Positions 14,282 to 22,614 of a stretch of DNA of 45,306 nt are shown piece by piece (position 1 is the first letter of the stretch; every line of letters starts with the position of its first letter). Below the pieces are notes generated by a model that saw nothing but the letters and a program-made list of their open reading frames with translations, was not told the origin of the DNA and made no database searches. Origin of the DNA: an uncultured Oscillospiraceae bacterium (GTDB taxonomy: Bacteria > Bacillota_A > Clostridia > Oscillospirales > Oscillospiraceae); contig CAAFFR010000123.1 in NCBI GenBank assembly GCA_900762245.1, forward strand, positions 1-45,306, in the 5' to 3' direction. The position numbers were made by a program, and so were the translations under genes.

Positions 14282-16560
14282 TCTGCGGCCTCCTTCCCCT
14301 TCTTGGTAGTCTTTTGGGCGGTTGTCTTCTTTGCTGCGGTTTTCTTCGCAGCGGTCTTCTTGGCGGCAGGCTTCTTGGCAGCTGCCTTTTTGGTCGTCTT
14401 CTTCTCTGCCTTTTCTTCGGCAGGAGCTTCCCCACCCTCTTCGGCAGTTTTCTTCTTATAATACCCCCGCTGGTCCTCCGGGAGGAATCGGGAGCAGGTT
14501 TCGTTAATGCAGAAGGGTTTGTTGCGGCCCTTACCGGACTTCTTGAACATGGTGAAGCCGCACTCGGGACAATCCTCAGCGGTGGGAACATCCCAGCTCA
14601 TGAATCCGCACTCGGCACCCTTTTCACAGGCATAGTAGGCATAACCCTTCTTGGACTTGCGCTTGAGCATACCGCTGCCGCACTTGGGGCACCGTCCGGG
14701 CATCCGTTCTACCAGAGGCTTGGCGTTCTTGCACTCCGGGAAGCCGGGGCAGGCAAGGAATTTGCCGAACCGGCCCATTTTGATGACCATGTTCCGTCCG
14801 CAGACCTCACAAATTTCATCGGTTTCTTCTTCCGGAACTTTGATACGGACACCTTCCAGTGCAGTCTCCGCTTCTTCCAGTTCCTTCTTGAAATCCCCAT
14901 AGAATTCTGCCAGGAGGGCTTTCCAGTGCTGCTGGCCCTCTTCCACCGCGTCCAGACGGTTTTCCATGTTGGCGGTGAACTCTACATCGATGATATCGTT
15001 GAACCGCTCCATCATTAAGCCGGTGACGATTTCACCCAGAGGGGTGGGAGCAAGGCGCTTGTCCTGCTTGGTGACATATTCCCGGTCCTGAATGGTGGAC
15101 ACAGTGGCCGCATAGGTAGAGGGACGGCCAACGCCCTTTTCTTCCATAGCTTTGACCAGAGTTGCCTCGGTATAGCGGGCGGGGGGCTGGGTGAAGTGCT
15201 GCTCCTTCTGGATATTGGAGGAAGCTGCCTTCTCCCCTGCTTCCAGATCCGGCAGCGGGGAGCCCATGGCTTCGCCGTCATCATCTCGACCTTCCTCATA
15301 AACGGCAATGAAGCCGGGGAAGCGCATGCTCTGGTGGCTTGCCCGGAACACATGACCCTGGCACTCGGCATCGATGGACACCGTATCAAACAGAGCATTT
15401 GCCATCTGGGTAGCAAGGAAGCGGCTCCAGATCAGCTTATAGAGCTTGTACTGGTCAGCAGTCAGGCTGCCGCGGACACGCTCCGGGTCCAGCTCCACAT
15501 GGGAGGGACGGATGGCTTCATGGGCATCCTGGGCATTTCCCTTGGTCTTGAAGACATGGTGCTTCCCATAATAATAGCTTTCGCCATAGCGGCTGCGGAT
15601 AAAAGCCGCGGCTGCATCCATCGCTTCGTCAGAAAGCCGCAGAGAGTCGGTACGCATATAGGTAATCAGGCCCGTAGTACCTTCGCCTTCCACATCCACG
15701 CCTTCATACAGCTGCTGGGCGATCATCATGGTCTTCTTGGGCGTAAAGCCAAGCTTCCGGGATGCTTCCTGCTGCAAGGTAGAGGTGGTAAAAGGAGGCG
15801 CGGAGGAACGCTTCTTCTCTGCCTTTTTCACATTGGTAACGGTAAATTCTTTACCGGTAATGTCGTCAATAACAGCCTGGGTCATGGCTTCATTTTCCAG
15901 TTCCTGCTTTTGGGGACTGCCATAATAATGGGCCACAAAGGAACCAGGCTTGCCCAGGCGGTTCAGTGTCACATCCAGGGACCAGTACTCCTTGGGCTGG
16001 AAGGCCCGAATCTCATTTTCCCGGTCCACCACCAGACGGGTGGCCACAGACTGGACGCGGCCTGCGGACAGGCCCCGCCGGACCTTCTTCCACAGCAGAG
16101 GAGACAGCTGGTAACCCACGATGCGGTCCAGGATCCGTCTTGCCTGCTGGGCGTCCACCAGGTCATAGTCGATGTCCCGTGGATTCTGGATGGATTCCTT
16201 TACTACCTTCTGGGTGATCTCGTTAAAGGTGACACGCTGGGCCTTTTCATCGGACAGCCCCAGAAGTTCTTTTAAATGCCAGGAGATGGCTTCGCCTTCC
16301 CGGTCCGGGTCAGTTGCGAGATAAACGGTATCCGCCTTGGCGGCATCTGCCTTCAATTCTTTAATAAGGGATTCCTTGCCCCGGACAGGAATGTACTGGG
16401 GCGTAAAATCATTTTCCAGGTCCACACCCATTTTACTTTTGGGCAGGTCCCGGAGGTGGCCCATACTGGCCTTGACAGTATAACCCGGGCCGAGATACCG
16501 GCCGATGGTCTTCGCTTTGGAGGGGGACTCCACGATCACAAGATTATGAGATTTTCCCAT
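14278..16560 (-). CDS. topA: DNA topoisomerase I (type IA)
   Basis: The 760-residue enzyme relaxes negative supercoils. The N-terminal Toprim domain has VIVESPSKAKTIGRYLG and DPDREGEAISWH. The active-site tyrosine is in GLITYMRTDS at about residue 299. The C-terminal part has three four-cysteine zinc ribbons (CEVCGRN to CPGFPEC; CPKCGSG to CEKGAEC; CPECGFT to CINETC). After these comes a tail of about 35 residues made almost only of Lys, Ala and Thr (KKAAAKKPAAKKTAAKK type), a histone-H1-like basic tail seen in some Clostridia and Actinobacteria. It begins 22 bases after dprA and overlaps trmFO by four bases. Confidence 0.97.
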   Translation of the reverse strand: MGKSHNLVIVESPSKAKTIGRYLGPGYTVKASMGHLRDLPKSKMGVDLENDFTPQYIPVRGKESLIKELKADAAKADTVYLATDPDREGEAISWHLKELLGLSDEKAQRVTFNEITQKVVKESIQNPRDIDYDLVDAQQARRILDRIVGYQLSPLLWKKVRRGLSAGRVQSVATRLVVDRENEIRAFQPKEYWSLDVTLNRLGKPGSFVAHYYGSPQKQELENEAMTQAVIDDITGKEFTVTNVKKAEKKRSSAPPFTTSTLQQEASRKLGFTPKKTMMIAQQLYEGVDVEGEGTTGLITYMRTDSLRLSDEAMDAAAAFIRSRYGESYYYGKHHVFKTKGNAQDAHEAIRPSHVELDPERVRGSLTADQYKLYKLIWSRFLATQMANALFDTVSIDAECQGHVFRASHQSMRFPGFIAVYEEGRDDDGEAMGSPLPDLEAGEKAASSNIQKEQHFTQPPARYTEATLVKAMEEKGVGRPSTYAATVSTIQDREYVTKQDKRLAPTPLGEIVTGLMMERFNDIIDVEFTANMENRLDAVEEGQQHWKALLAEFYGDFKKELEEAETALEGVRIKVPEEETDEICEVCGRNMVIKMGRFGKFLACPGFPECKNAKPLVERMPGRCPKCGSGMLKRKSKKGYAYYACEKGAECGFMSWDVPTAEDCPECGFTMFKKSGKGRNKPFCINETCSRFLPEDQRGYYKKKTAEEGGEAPAEEKAEKKTTKKAAAKKPAAKKTAAKKTAAKKTTAQKTTKKGKEAAE

Positions 16561-16582
16561 ATTCTGAAAATTCTCCGTTTCG

Positions 16583-17851
16583 TTATTTCAAACTGATGCG
16601 CTTTCCCGGCAGACGGCGCAGGACACCCTTCAGCTCCAGCATGGTCAGGCTGGACAGCAACTTTCCGGTGGTCAGGCCGGTCTCGGCGATCACATCGTCT
16701 ACCAGACGCTCTCCATTCTGCAGGGCAGAAACGATTTTCTGCTCCTCTTCGGAAAGCTTTGGCGTTTCTTTGTTTACGTCACTATAAGCGCTGGCGGGCT
16801 CCTTGTCAATGCTTTTTTTCTCTAATTTTTTCTTAAGATGCGTCTTTTTACCGGGAACAGCGGTGGTTTGGGCCACTTTGGGAAGGGGCTTTTCCCCATC
16901 TGCCCCGGCTGCCGCCACCTCATCGGGGTAGGCGGTCTGGTGGACAGGAACAGTGTCCTTCCGAATCTTATCCGGGTACAGGGCTTCATATTCACTCAAA
17001 ATATCCCAGCCGGAGGATACCATAATGGCACCGTCCCGCAGCAGGCGGTTGCTGCCCACGAAGGAAGGCATGTCGATATTTCCGGGAACCGCAAAAACAT
17101 CCCGGCCCTGCTCTGCCGCAAGGCGGGCAGTAATCAGCGCGCCGCTTTTCTCCGGGGCTTCCACCACCAGCACCCCGTTACTCAGGCCGCTGATAATGCG
17201 GTTGCGCCGGGGAAAATTCCACTTCGCAGGCGGGGTTCCCGGAGGAAATTCGCTGAGGATGCAGCCATACCGCTCCACATCCTGAAACAGCGCCCGGTTG
17301 GACAGCGGATAGACAATGTCCGCCCCGCAGCCCAGTACGCCCACCACCTTTGCTCCGGCAGTCAGGGCTCCGGACATGGCCATGGAGTCAATCCCGTAGG
17401 CCATACCGGATACCACAATGCCGCCGCATTTTCCGATCTGGTAACCCAGGCGCTTGGCAGAGGTCATGCCGTAAGCAGACGCTTTCCGGGTTCCCACCAC
17501 ACCGATGACGGGGCTGGAATCCAGTGAAGGAAGCTGTCCTTTATAATAGAGGACCAGCGGCGGGTCGGGAATGTTTTTCAGCGCTCCGGGATAGGCTGCA
17601 TCCCGGCAGGTCAGGATATGCAGATTTTCCTGCTGGCAGGCATCCATGATCTGCTCCGCCGGGGTCAATTCCTTATCCTGCAAGGCTTCCAGGTTCTCCG
17701 GGGACAGTCCCTCGATATGGCTGAAAGCCTCTTTATCTGCAAAATAGATATCTTCCGGGTCCTGAAAATGCTGCAAAAGCACCGCCTTCATCCGGTCACT
17801 GAGCCCCGGACGGTGGGCCAGCCACAGCCAGTGTATCAGCATTTTCTTCAC
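16583..17851 (-). CDS. dprA: DNA-processing protein DprA (Smf)
   Basis: The 422-residue protein loads RecA on incoming single-stranded DNA during natural transformation, and homologues occur in non-competent bacteria too. A SAM-like helical N-terminal domain is followed by the extended Rossmann fold (GVVGTRKASAYG, GGIVVSGMAYGIDSMA, LGCGADIVYP, SEFPPGTPPAKWNFPRRNRIISGLS, VVEAPEKSGALITARLA, VPGNIDMPSFVGSNRLLRDGA). A Lys-rich linker of about 85 residues leads to a C-terminal winged helix of the DprA_WH type. The first codon at 17851 is GTG; an ATG three codons later (17842) with AAAGGGTG upstream is an equally good start. A REP-like palindrome lies in the gap upstream. Confidence 0.95.
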   Translation of the reverse strand: MKKMLIHWLWLAHRPGLSDRMKAVLLQHFQDPEDIYFADKEAFSHIEGLSPENLEALQDKELTPAEQIMDACQQENLHILTCRDAAYPGALKNIPDPPLVLYYKGQLPSLDSSPVIGVVGTRKASAYGMTSAKRLGYQIGKCGGIVVSGMAYGIDSMAMSGALTAGAKVVGVLGCGADIVYPLSNRALFQDVERYGCILSEFPPGTPPAKWNFPRRNRIISGLSNGVLVVEAPEKSGALITARLAAEQGRDVFAVPGNIDMPSFVGSNRLLRDGAIMVSSGWDILSEYEALYPDKIRKDTVPVHQTAYPDEVAAAGADGEKPLPKVAQTTAVPGKKTHLKKKLEKKSIDKEPASAYSDVNKETPKLSEEEQKIVSALQNGERLVDDVIAETGLTTGKLLSSLTMLELKGVLRRLPGKRISLK

Positions 17852-17880
17852 CCTTTCTCTTTCTGTAATGTTTCCAATGC

Positions 17881-17907
17881 GGGGCGTCGAGGACGCCGCC
17901 CCCTACA
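17881..17907. repeat. Single REP-like palindromic unit
   Basis: A 27-base unit between the SPOUT methyltransferase stop and dprA. It contains GGCGTC and GACGCC as hairpin arms around GAG and ends CCCCCTACA. It matches both halves of the inverted pair at 22515-22571: 22 of 26 bases against the right half, and nearly complete identity with the reverse complement of the left half. Confidence 0.65.
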
Positions 17908-17916
17908 TTTTTAATT

Positions 17917-18663
17917 TTATTGTTTCATCTGCCACATGACAATGGTTGCTGCCACGGCGGCGTTAAGGGATTCGCAGTGGGGATTCATGGGGATGATCAG
18001 CTCCGCGTCGGCGCTTTGGAGGATCTCCTGCCGGACACCCTGTCCTTCGCTGCCAATGACCACTGCCATCTTCTTCAGTTCCCACTGCCGCAGGTCTTTG
18101 GCCCGGTCAGACAGGGCCGTGACACCAATGGGAATATTTGCTTCCGCGCAGGCTGCTTTCACTTCTTCCCACTTTCCCTGCACCACCTCGGTGCGGAACA
18201 CTGCGCCCATGGAGGAGCGGACTACCTTATGGCTATAGGGATCGGCACAGCCTTCCAGCAGCACCACGGGGACATCCAGGGCGTCGGCTGTCCGTAAAAT
18301 GGTTCCTAAGTTACCGGGGTCCTGAATGCCATCCAGCAGAAGCATTCCGGCTTTGGGCGCAAATGCTTTTCTGTCGGGAAAACGGCACAGGAACAGGGCT
18401 CCCTGGGGGCTTGCCATCGGAGAAATAGATTCCATCACATCCCCCGGCACCCGGATTACCCGGACAGTCTCCGGGACCTGGGCTTCCACGCCGTCAGACA
18501 GAATCACCGTATCCAGTCCGGGATAATATTTCACCGCTTCCATAAGCAGCTTGGTTCCGTCGGCCGCAAAAAGGCCCGCTTCTTCCCGGGCTTTTTTGGA
18601 GGACAGCAGTTTCTTCACCTGCTGTAAAAGGGGATTTTTCCGGGAAGTAATTCGTTGCTCCAT
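17917..18663 (-). CDS. SPOUT-class RNA 2'-O-methyltransferase (TrmH/RlmB-like)
   Basis: The 248-residue protein has an N-terminal L30e-like substrate-binding domain and a C-terminal knotted SPOUT domain with the three motifs DGIQDPGNLGTILRTADAL, VVIGSEGQGV and IPMNPHCESLNAAVAATI. These bind S-adenosylmethionine and hold the catalytic Arg. It methylates the 2'-OH of a nucleotide in rRNA or tRNA; the exact target cannot be assigned. The ATG at 18663 shares a base with the stop of the upstream ktrA gene (TGATG); a GTG one codon earlier is possible. It is 65 bases from dprA downstream. Coupling to ktrA suggests co-transcription. Confidence 0.9.
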   Translation of the reverse strand: MEQRITSRKNPLLQQVKKLLSSKKAREEAGLFAADGTKLLMEAVKYYPGLDTVILSDGVEAQVPETVRVIRVPGDVMESISPMASPQGALFLCRFPDRKAFAPKAGMLLLDGIQDPGNLGTILRTADALDVPVVLLEGCADPYSHKVVRSSMGAVFRTEVVQGKWEEVKAACAEANIPIGVTALSDRAKDLRQWELKKMAVVIGSEGQGVRQEILQSADAELIIPMNPHCESLNAAVAATIVMWQMKQ

Positions 18664-19310
18664 CACAGCTTCTGCACCGCCTCAAGTGAATAATTGTCTC
18701 CAAGAACCACCAGAATATCCTTCTCGTGTATCTCATAATCTGCCGCAGGAGAAACATTGACGCCCGTTTCTCCCTCGATGGCAATGATGTTGACCGAGTG
18801 CTTGGCCCGGACGTTCAGCCCTTTCAGGGTCTTACCCACCCAACTTTGGGGAGCGGGCACTTCCAGAATACCGTAATCTTCGGATAGTTCGATGTATTCC
18901 AAAACATTATGACTGTGCAGGCTCCGGCCCAAGCGCTGGCCATTTTCCTGCTCCGGGATCACTACCCGATTCACGCCCAGCTTTTCCAGCACCCGGCGAT
19001 GGGTCTCGTCATGGGCTTTGCAGACGATATAAGGAACTTCCAGTTCCTGCAGATTCATGGCGATCAGCACGGACGCCGCCAGATCATCACCAATGGCGAT
19101 GACAGCGCAATCCATATCCCGGATTCCCAGCGCCCGGAGGACCTCCTTGTCCTGGGCATCGCCTACAACGGCGTGGGTCACATCATTTGCCACCTGCTGC
19201 ACCAGGTCGCTGCGGATATCCATAGCCAGCACTTCTGCGCCCAGCTTGCACAACTGCCGGGCAAGCGCCTGTCCAAACAGGCCCAAACCAATAATGACAT
19301 ATGATTTCAT
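18663..19310 (-). CDS. ktrA: Potassium uptake regulator, KtrA/TrkA family (RCK)
   Basis: The 215-residue cytosolic protein has an RCK_N domain (MKSYVIIGLGLFGQALAR with the GxGxxG loop and an acidic residue, Asp31, after strand 2) and an RCK_C domain from about residue 135 (GKTLKGLNVRAKHSVNIIAIEG). KtrA rings bind ATP/ADP and c-di-AMP and gate the KtrB channel. It is encoded 14 bases after ktrB, as expected for the pair. The single N+C RCK unit argues for KtrA rather than the duplicated TrkA of Proteobacteria. Confidence 0.93.
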   Translation of the reverse strand: MKSYVIIGLGLFGQALARQLCKLGAEVLAMDIRSDLVQQVANDVTHAVVGDAQDKEVLRALGIRDMDCAVIAIGDDLAASVLIAMNLQELEVPYIVCKAHDETHRRVLEKLGVNRVVIPEQENGQRLGRSLHSHNVLEYIELSEDYGILEVPAPQSWVGKTLKGLNVRAKHSVNIIAIEGETGVNVSPAADYEIHEKDILVVLGDNYSLEAVQKL

Positions 19311-19324
19311 ACTAAATACTCCTG

Positions 19325-20704
19325 TTATCCGATCAGCAGTTTCGTTTCCGCATAACGGAAGCGCTCCTCCGCCCGGTCTCCTGTCAGGAAGCCCAGACTG
19401 ATGGTCAGCACGCCGACTCTGCCAAAGTACATATATAAAATAATGAGAATCTGGGCCGGAATGCTTAAACTTCCGGTAGCCCCTGCCGTCAGCCCCACGG
19501 TAGCCAGCGCGGATACCGCCTCATACAGAGCATCGGTAAAGCCGATGGGCGATGTGGCGCTGATAAAGATACCGCCAAAAACTGCCAGTGTGATCATAAT
19601 GAAGGCAATGGTCATGGCATCCAGCACCTGACCCTGAGGGATGGTGCGCTTAAAGACTGCAACGTTTTCCTTTCCTCTGGCCCGGGATGCCATAAACAGC
19701 AGCAGAACCACAAATGTCACGGTTTTCAGACCGCCGGCAGTAGAGCCGGAGGACCCGCCGATGAGCATGAGGATCATGCTGAAGCCCTTACCCGCCTCTG
19801 TCAGCAGCGCCTGATCGATGGCAGCAAATCCTGCAGTACGGAGAGTGATGGACTGGAACAGGCCATTCAGAAGTTTTTCTCCTACCGTCATGGGCCCCAG
19901 CGTGCCGGGATTGTTCCATTCCAGAATGCAGGTCATGACCCAACCGGTCAGAAGAAGAGACAGACTGGCCACCAGAACCAGCTTGGTATAGACACTGAAT
20001 TTTCGGAAGCTTCTATGCTCTGCAATCTCCTGCCAAACCACAAAACCGAGACCTCCTGCCACCACAAGCGCGCCCAATGTCAGCAGCACGATGGGGTCAG
20101 ACTGAAACTCCATCAGGCTGGCACCGGGGGTGATGCAGCCGAAAATGTCGAAGCCCGCATTGCAGAAGGCGGAAATGGAATGGAAAACGCCCCATTTCAG
20201 TGCGCTACCGAAGCCAAATTCCGGCAGGAACCGAAAAAACAGAATCGTTGCGCCGATGCCCTCGATGGCAAAGCTGCCTTTCAGCACGGTTTTCTGGAGG
20301 TTCACAATGCCGTCCATATCGCTGACACTGAGGGACTGGGCCATAACAAGCCGCTGCTTGAAGCCGATGCGCTTTCGCAGCAGAAACACCAGCATGGTAG
20401 CGGCGGACATGAAGCCCAGACCGCCGATCTGAATCAGGCTGATAATGACCGTCTGTCCGAAGCCGCTCCACTGGGTCCAGGTATCATACAGCACCAGGCC
20501 TGTAACGCAGGTGGCAGAGGTGGCTGTGAACAGTGCCGGGCGGAAGCCGCAGGAAATACCGCTGCGGGAGGCAATGGGCAATGTCAGAAGCGCCGCACCC
20601 AGCAGGATAATGGCACCGAAGGTCAGGGCAATGATCTTGGCAGCGCTCAAATTTTTCGGCCGTTTCTTCACCCAGAAGGCATACAGCCGGGCTCTCAGGG
20701 TCAT
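19325..20704 (-). CDS. ktrB: Potassium/sodium transporter subunit KtrB/TrkH family
   Basis: A 459-residue membrane protein with about ten hydrophobic segments arranged as four repeated M-P-M units. The selectivity-filter-like loops are visible as TSATCVTGLVLYD, FCNAGFDIFG, TLRTAGFAAID and ATVGLTAGATG. ALLTLPIASRSG and GGSSGSTAGGLKT are family segments. It forms the K+-conducting (Na+-coupled) channel that KtrA regulates. The ATG at 20704 has AAAGGAG 8 bases upstream, and an extended -10 promoter lies just before. It is the first gene of the minus-strand run. Confidence 0.94.
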   Translation of the reverse strand: MTLRARLYAFWVKKRPKNLSAAKIIALTFGAIILLGAALLTLPIASRSGISCGFRPALFTATSATCVTGLVLYDTWTQWSGFGQTVIISLIQIGGLGFMSAATMLVFLLRKRIGFKQRLVMAQSLSVSDMDGIVNLQKTVLKGSFAIEGIGATILFFRFLPEFGFGSALKWGVFHSISAFCNAGFDIFGCITPGASLMEFQSDPIVLLTLGALVVAGGLGFVVWQEIAEHRSFRKFSVYTKLVLVASLSLLLTGWVMTCILEWNNPGTLGPMTVGEKLLNGLFQSITLRTAGFAAIDQALLTEAGKGFSMILMLIGGSSGSTAGGLKTVTFVVLLLFMASRARGKENVAVFKRTIPQGQVLDAMTIAFIMITLAVFGGIFISATSPIGFTDALYEAVSALATVGLTAGATGSLSIPAQILIILYMYFGRVGVLTISLGFLTGDRAEERFRYAETKLLIG

Positions 20705-20754
20705 AATGCCGCTCCTTTCCGATAATAATACTTCTTCATAATACTATGTTCCTT

Positions 20755-20782
20755 ATTATAACAGGTTTATGCGTCTTTGCAA
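20755..20782 (-). promoter_or_regulatory. Promoter of ktrB operon
   Basis: On the minus strand TATAAT (20760-20755) preceded by TGT (extended -10), with TTGCAA (20782-20777) 16 bases upstream as the -35. The ktrB ATG lies about 50 bases downstream. The leader is too short for a ydaO-type c-di-AMP riboswitch. Confidence 0.65.
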
Positions 20783-20810
20783 GGGTGATTTCATGGTAAA
20801 TAGAAACCGA

Positions 20811-20834
20811 AGGGCGGGAGTAAATTCCCGCCCT
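20811..20834 (-). terminator. Hairpin terminator after cardiolipin synthase
   Basis: Perfect 9-bp stem AGGGCGGGA / TCCCGCCCT with a 6-base loop, 33 bases after the cls stop on the minus strand. The following tract (TCGGTTTCTATTT) is only moderately T-rich, so termination may be partial. Confidence 0.6.
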
Positions 20835-20867
20835 ATGCAAAACAGACCGACTACAGACTCGATATTT

Positions 20868-22406
20868 TTACATCAACGGCGCAAACAGGCGGAGGATGTA
20901 TTGCCATGTACCCATGGCTTTGCCCCGGGGGGTACGGTACTGCTCCGTTACCTCCCGGCACTGGGCGAAGGTGGCTTCAAAATCAGCAGCAATCTCCTGC
21001 ACGGCATCACAGCCCATCAGCAGGACATTGTTTTCGAAATGATGGTAAAGACTGCGGTAATCCAGATTAGAGGTGCCGATGGAGACCATTTTTCCGTCGC
21101 AGATGCATTGCTTGGCATGGCAGAAGCCGGGGGTATACTCATAAATTCGGACACCGTTGCGGACAAGGCCGGTATAGTAGGACCGGGTGACGGCATAGAC
21201 TGTTTTCTTGTCCGGGATGCCGGGGGTAATGATCCGCACATCCACCCCACGCATAGCCGCAAGGCTCAGGGCGTGGCTCATTTCATCGGTAATAATCAGA
21301 TAGGGCGTGATAAACCAGAGGGACTTCCTGGCCTGATGGATCAGATTTAAGTAGACATTTTCCGCCACCCGTTCTTCCTCCAGGGGATTGTCCGCAAAGG
21401 GCTGGACAAAGCCCCGGGCGGAAACACTGTGGGAGATAGTCAGATACTGCCGGATGTCTTCCCTGCCTCCGGCCTGCACGCTCCACAGTTCCAGGAAGGT
21501 CTCCGTCAGACTCCGCACCGCTTCGCCCTCCAGCCGGATACCGGTATCCTTCCAGTGGCCGTAGGGATGGGTGCGGTCAAAATATTCGTCCGCCAGATTG
21601 TAGCCTCCCGTGAAGCCCACCTTACCGTCAATAACCGTGATTTTCCGATGGTCCCGATGGTTCATAAACAGATTCAGAATTGGCAGTGCCGGATTGAAGG
21701 GAATGCAGCGGAGGCCTTTTTCATTCAGCCGCTTGGCAAAAAGCATATTGACCTTGCCCACGCTTCCGATATCATCGTACATCAGCCGGACCTCTACCCC
21801 CTGCTGCGTCTTGCGGACCAGAATATCTTCCAGTTCCCGGAAGGAGGATTCGTCTTCTACGATGAAATATTCCATAAAAATGAAGTGTTCTGCCTTTTCC
21901 AGATCCTGTTTCATGGCTTCCAGAGCCAGCTTTCCTTCGGGGAAATATCGGACAGCGGTATTTTCGTATACAGGATAGCCTGCCCGGTGCCACAGGTAGC
22001 AGCTCTGACTGGCGGCATCGGGATCGCTGACTTTCAGATTGGAAAAAGCCCGGTGGGCAGATTCCGGGGTATCCATGACTTTCTGATCCCGGGCCTTCCG
22101 GAGCCGCTTGCCGATGCCGGGATCTCCCAGAATTTCAAAGAGCAGATACATGCTCAGGCCCAGCACAGGAATGGCAAGGATCAGCATAATCCAGGGCATT
22201 TTCATGGCAGCATTGGTGTTCTTGCTGTTCAGATACAGCACCACGGACACTGCAAGCAGGCCGGTAACGGCAGAAACCAGTTCCGAATAGTCGTTGAGCC
22301 ATTTTACACGCACCAAAATCCAGCCCACCTGGAAAATCAGGGACATGCCTACAAAGATCATCCGCATGATGCTGTTGCCGCTGGGCTTGTGCTCCGGTTT
22401 TTTCAT
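20868..22406 (-). CDS. cls: Cardiolipin synthase (phospholipase D family)
   Basis: The 512-residue protein has two N-terminal membrane helices (residues about 14-35 and 70-92), then two HKD active-site motifs, HRKITVID near residue 250 and HAKQCICD near residue 427, each followed by the family GG/GxxN segment (TGGYNLADEY; GTSNLDYRS). It condenses two phosphatidylglycerols to cardiolipin at the membrane. The frame is open to 22544, but the ATG at 22406 has AAAGGAG about 10 bases upstream, and the next upstream ATG (22427) would fall at the predicted transcription start. Length is usual for the family. Confidence 0.95.
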   Translation of the reverse strand: MKKPEHKPSGNSIMRMIFVGMSLIFQVGWILVRVKWLNDYSELVSAVTGLLAVSVVLYLNSKNTNAAMKMPWIMLILAIPVLGLSMYLLFEILGDPGIGKRLRKARDQKVMDTPESAHRAFSNLKVSDPDAASQSCYLWHRAGYPVYENTAVRYFPEGKLALEAMKQDLEKAEHFIFMEYFIVEDESSFRELEDILVRKTQQGVEVRLMYDDIGSVGKVNMLFAKRLNEKGLRCIPFNPALPILNLFMNHRDHRKITVIDGKVGFTGGYNLADEYFDRTHPYGHWKDTGIRLEGEAVRSLTETFLELWSVQAGGREDIRQYLTISHSVSARGFVQPFADNPLEEERVAENVYLNLIHQARKSLWFITPYLIITDEMSHALSLAAMRGVDVRIITPGIPDKKTVYAVTRSYYTGLVRNGVRIYEYTPGFCHAKQCICDGKMVSIGTSNLDYRSLYHHFENNVLLMGCDAVQEIAADFEATFAQCREVTEQYRTPRGKAMGTWQYILRLFAPLM

Positions 22407-22434
22407 CTTTCCCACGCTCCTTTTCATGGCTTTT

Positions 22435-22440
22435 ATTATA
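22435..22440 (-). promoter_or_regulatory. Possible -10 box of cls
   Basis: TATAAT on the minus strand, 29 bases before the chosen ATG. No -35 resembling TTGACA lies at 16-18 bases, but a perfect palindrome GATATCGATATC (22443-22454) abuts it and could bind a regulator. Weak on its own. Confidence 0.35.
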
Positions 22441-22514
22441 CAGGATATCGATATCTTTTTCCAGATATCTCCTGTTTCTTTACAAAAAGTTAATGGTTGC
22501 GTGGAAATAATCAT

Positions 22515-22571
22515 TGTAGGGGGCGGCCTCCTGACGCCCCACACAGGACGTTGAGGATGCCGTCCCCTACA
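22515..22571. repeat. REPIN-like inverted pair of REP-like palindromes
   Basis: A 57-base element with terminal TGTAGGGG (22515-22522) and CCCCTACA (22564-22571). It consists of two units of about 26 bases in opposite orientation, 22515-22540 and 22546-22571, separated by five bases. Each unit is itself a hairpin and each matches the single unit at 17881-17907. It lies between cls and the WcaJ-like gene terminator. Confidence 0.7.
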
Positions 22572-22580
22572 AGTGACAAA

Positions 22581-22607
22581 GCAGGCAGTTCCGTTTGAAC
22601 TGCCTGC
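22581..22607 (-). terminator. Terminator after the WcaJ-like gene
   Basis: Perfect 11-bp stem GCAGGCAGTTC / GAACTGCCTGC with a 5-base loop, 7 bases after the stop codon at 22615, followed on the minus strand by TTTGTC. The stem is strong and the T tract short. Confidence 0.7.
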
Positions 22608-22614
22608 CCGCTAT

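Noticed and set aside
20704..20782. A c-di-AMP (ydaO) riboswitch before ktrB
   Set aside because: The leader from the predicted start of transcription to the ATG is only about 45 bases, too short for that riboswitch.
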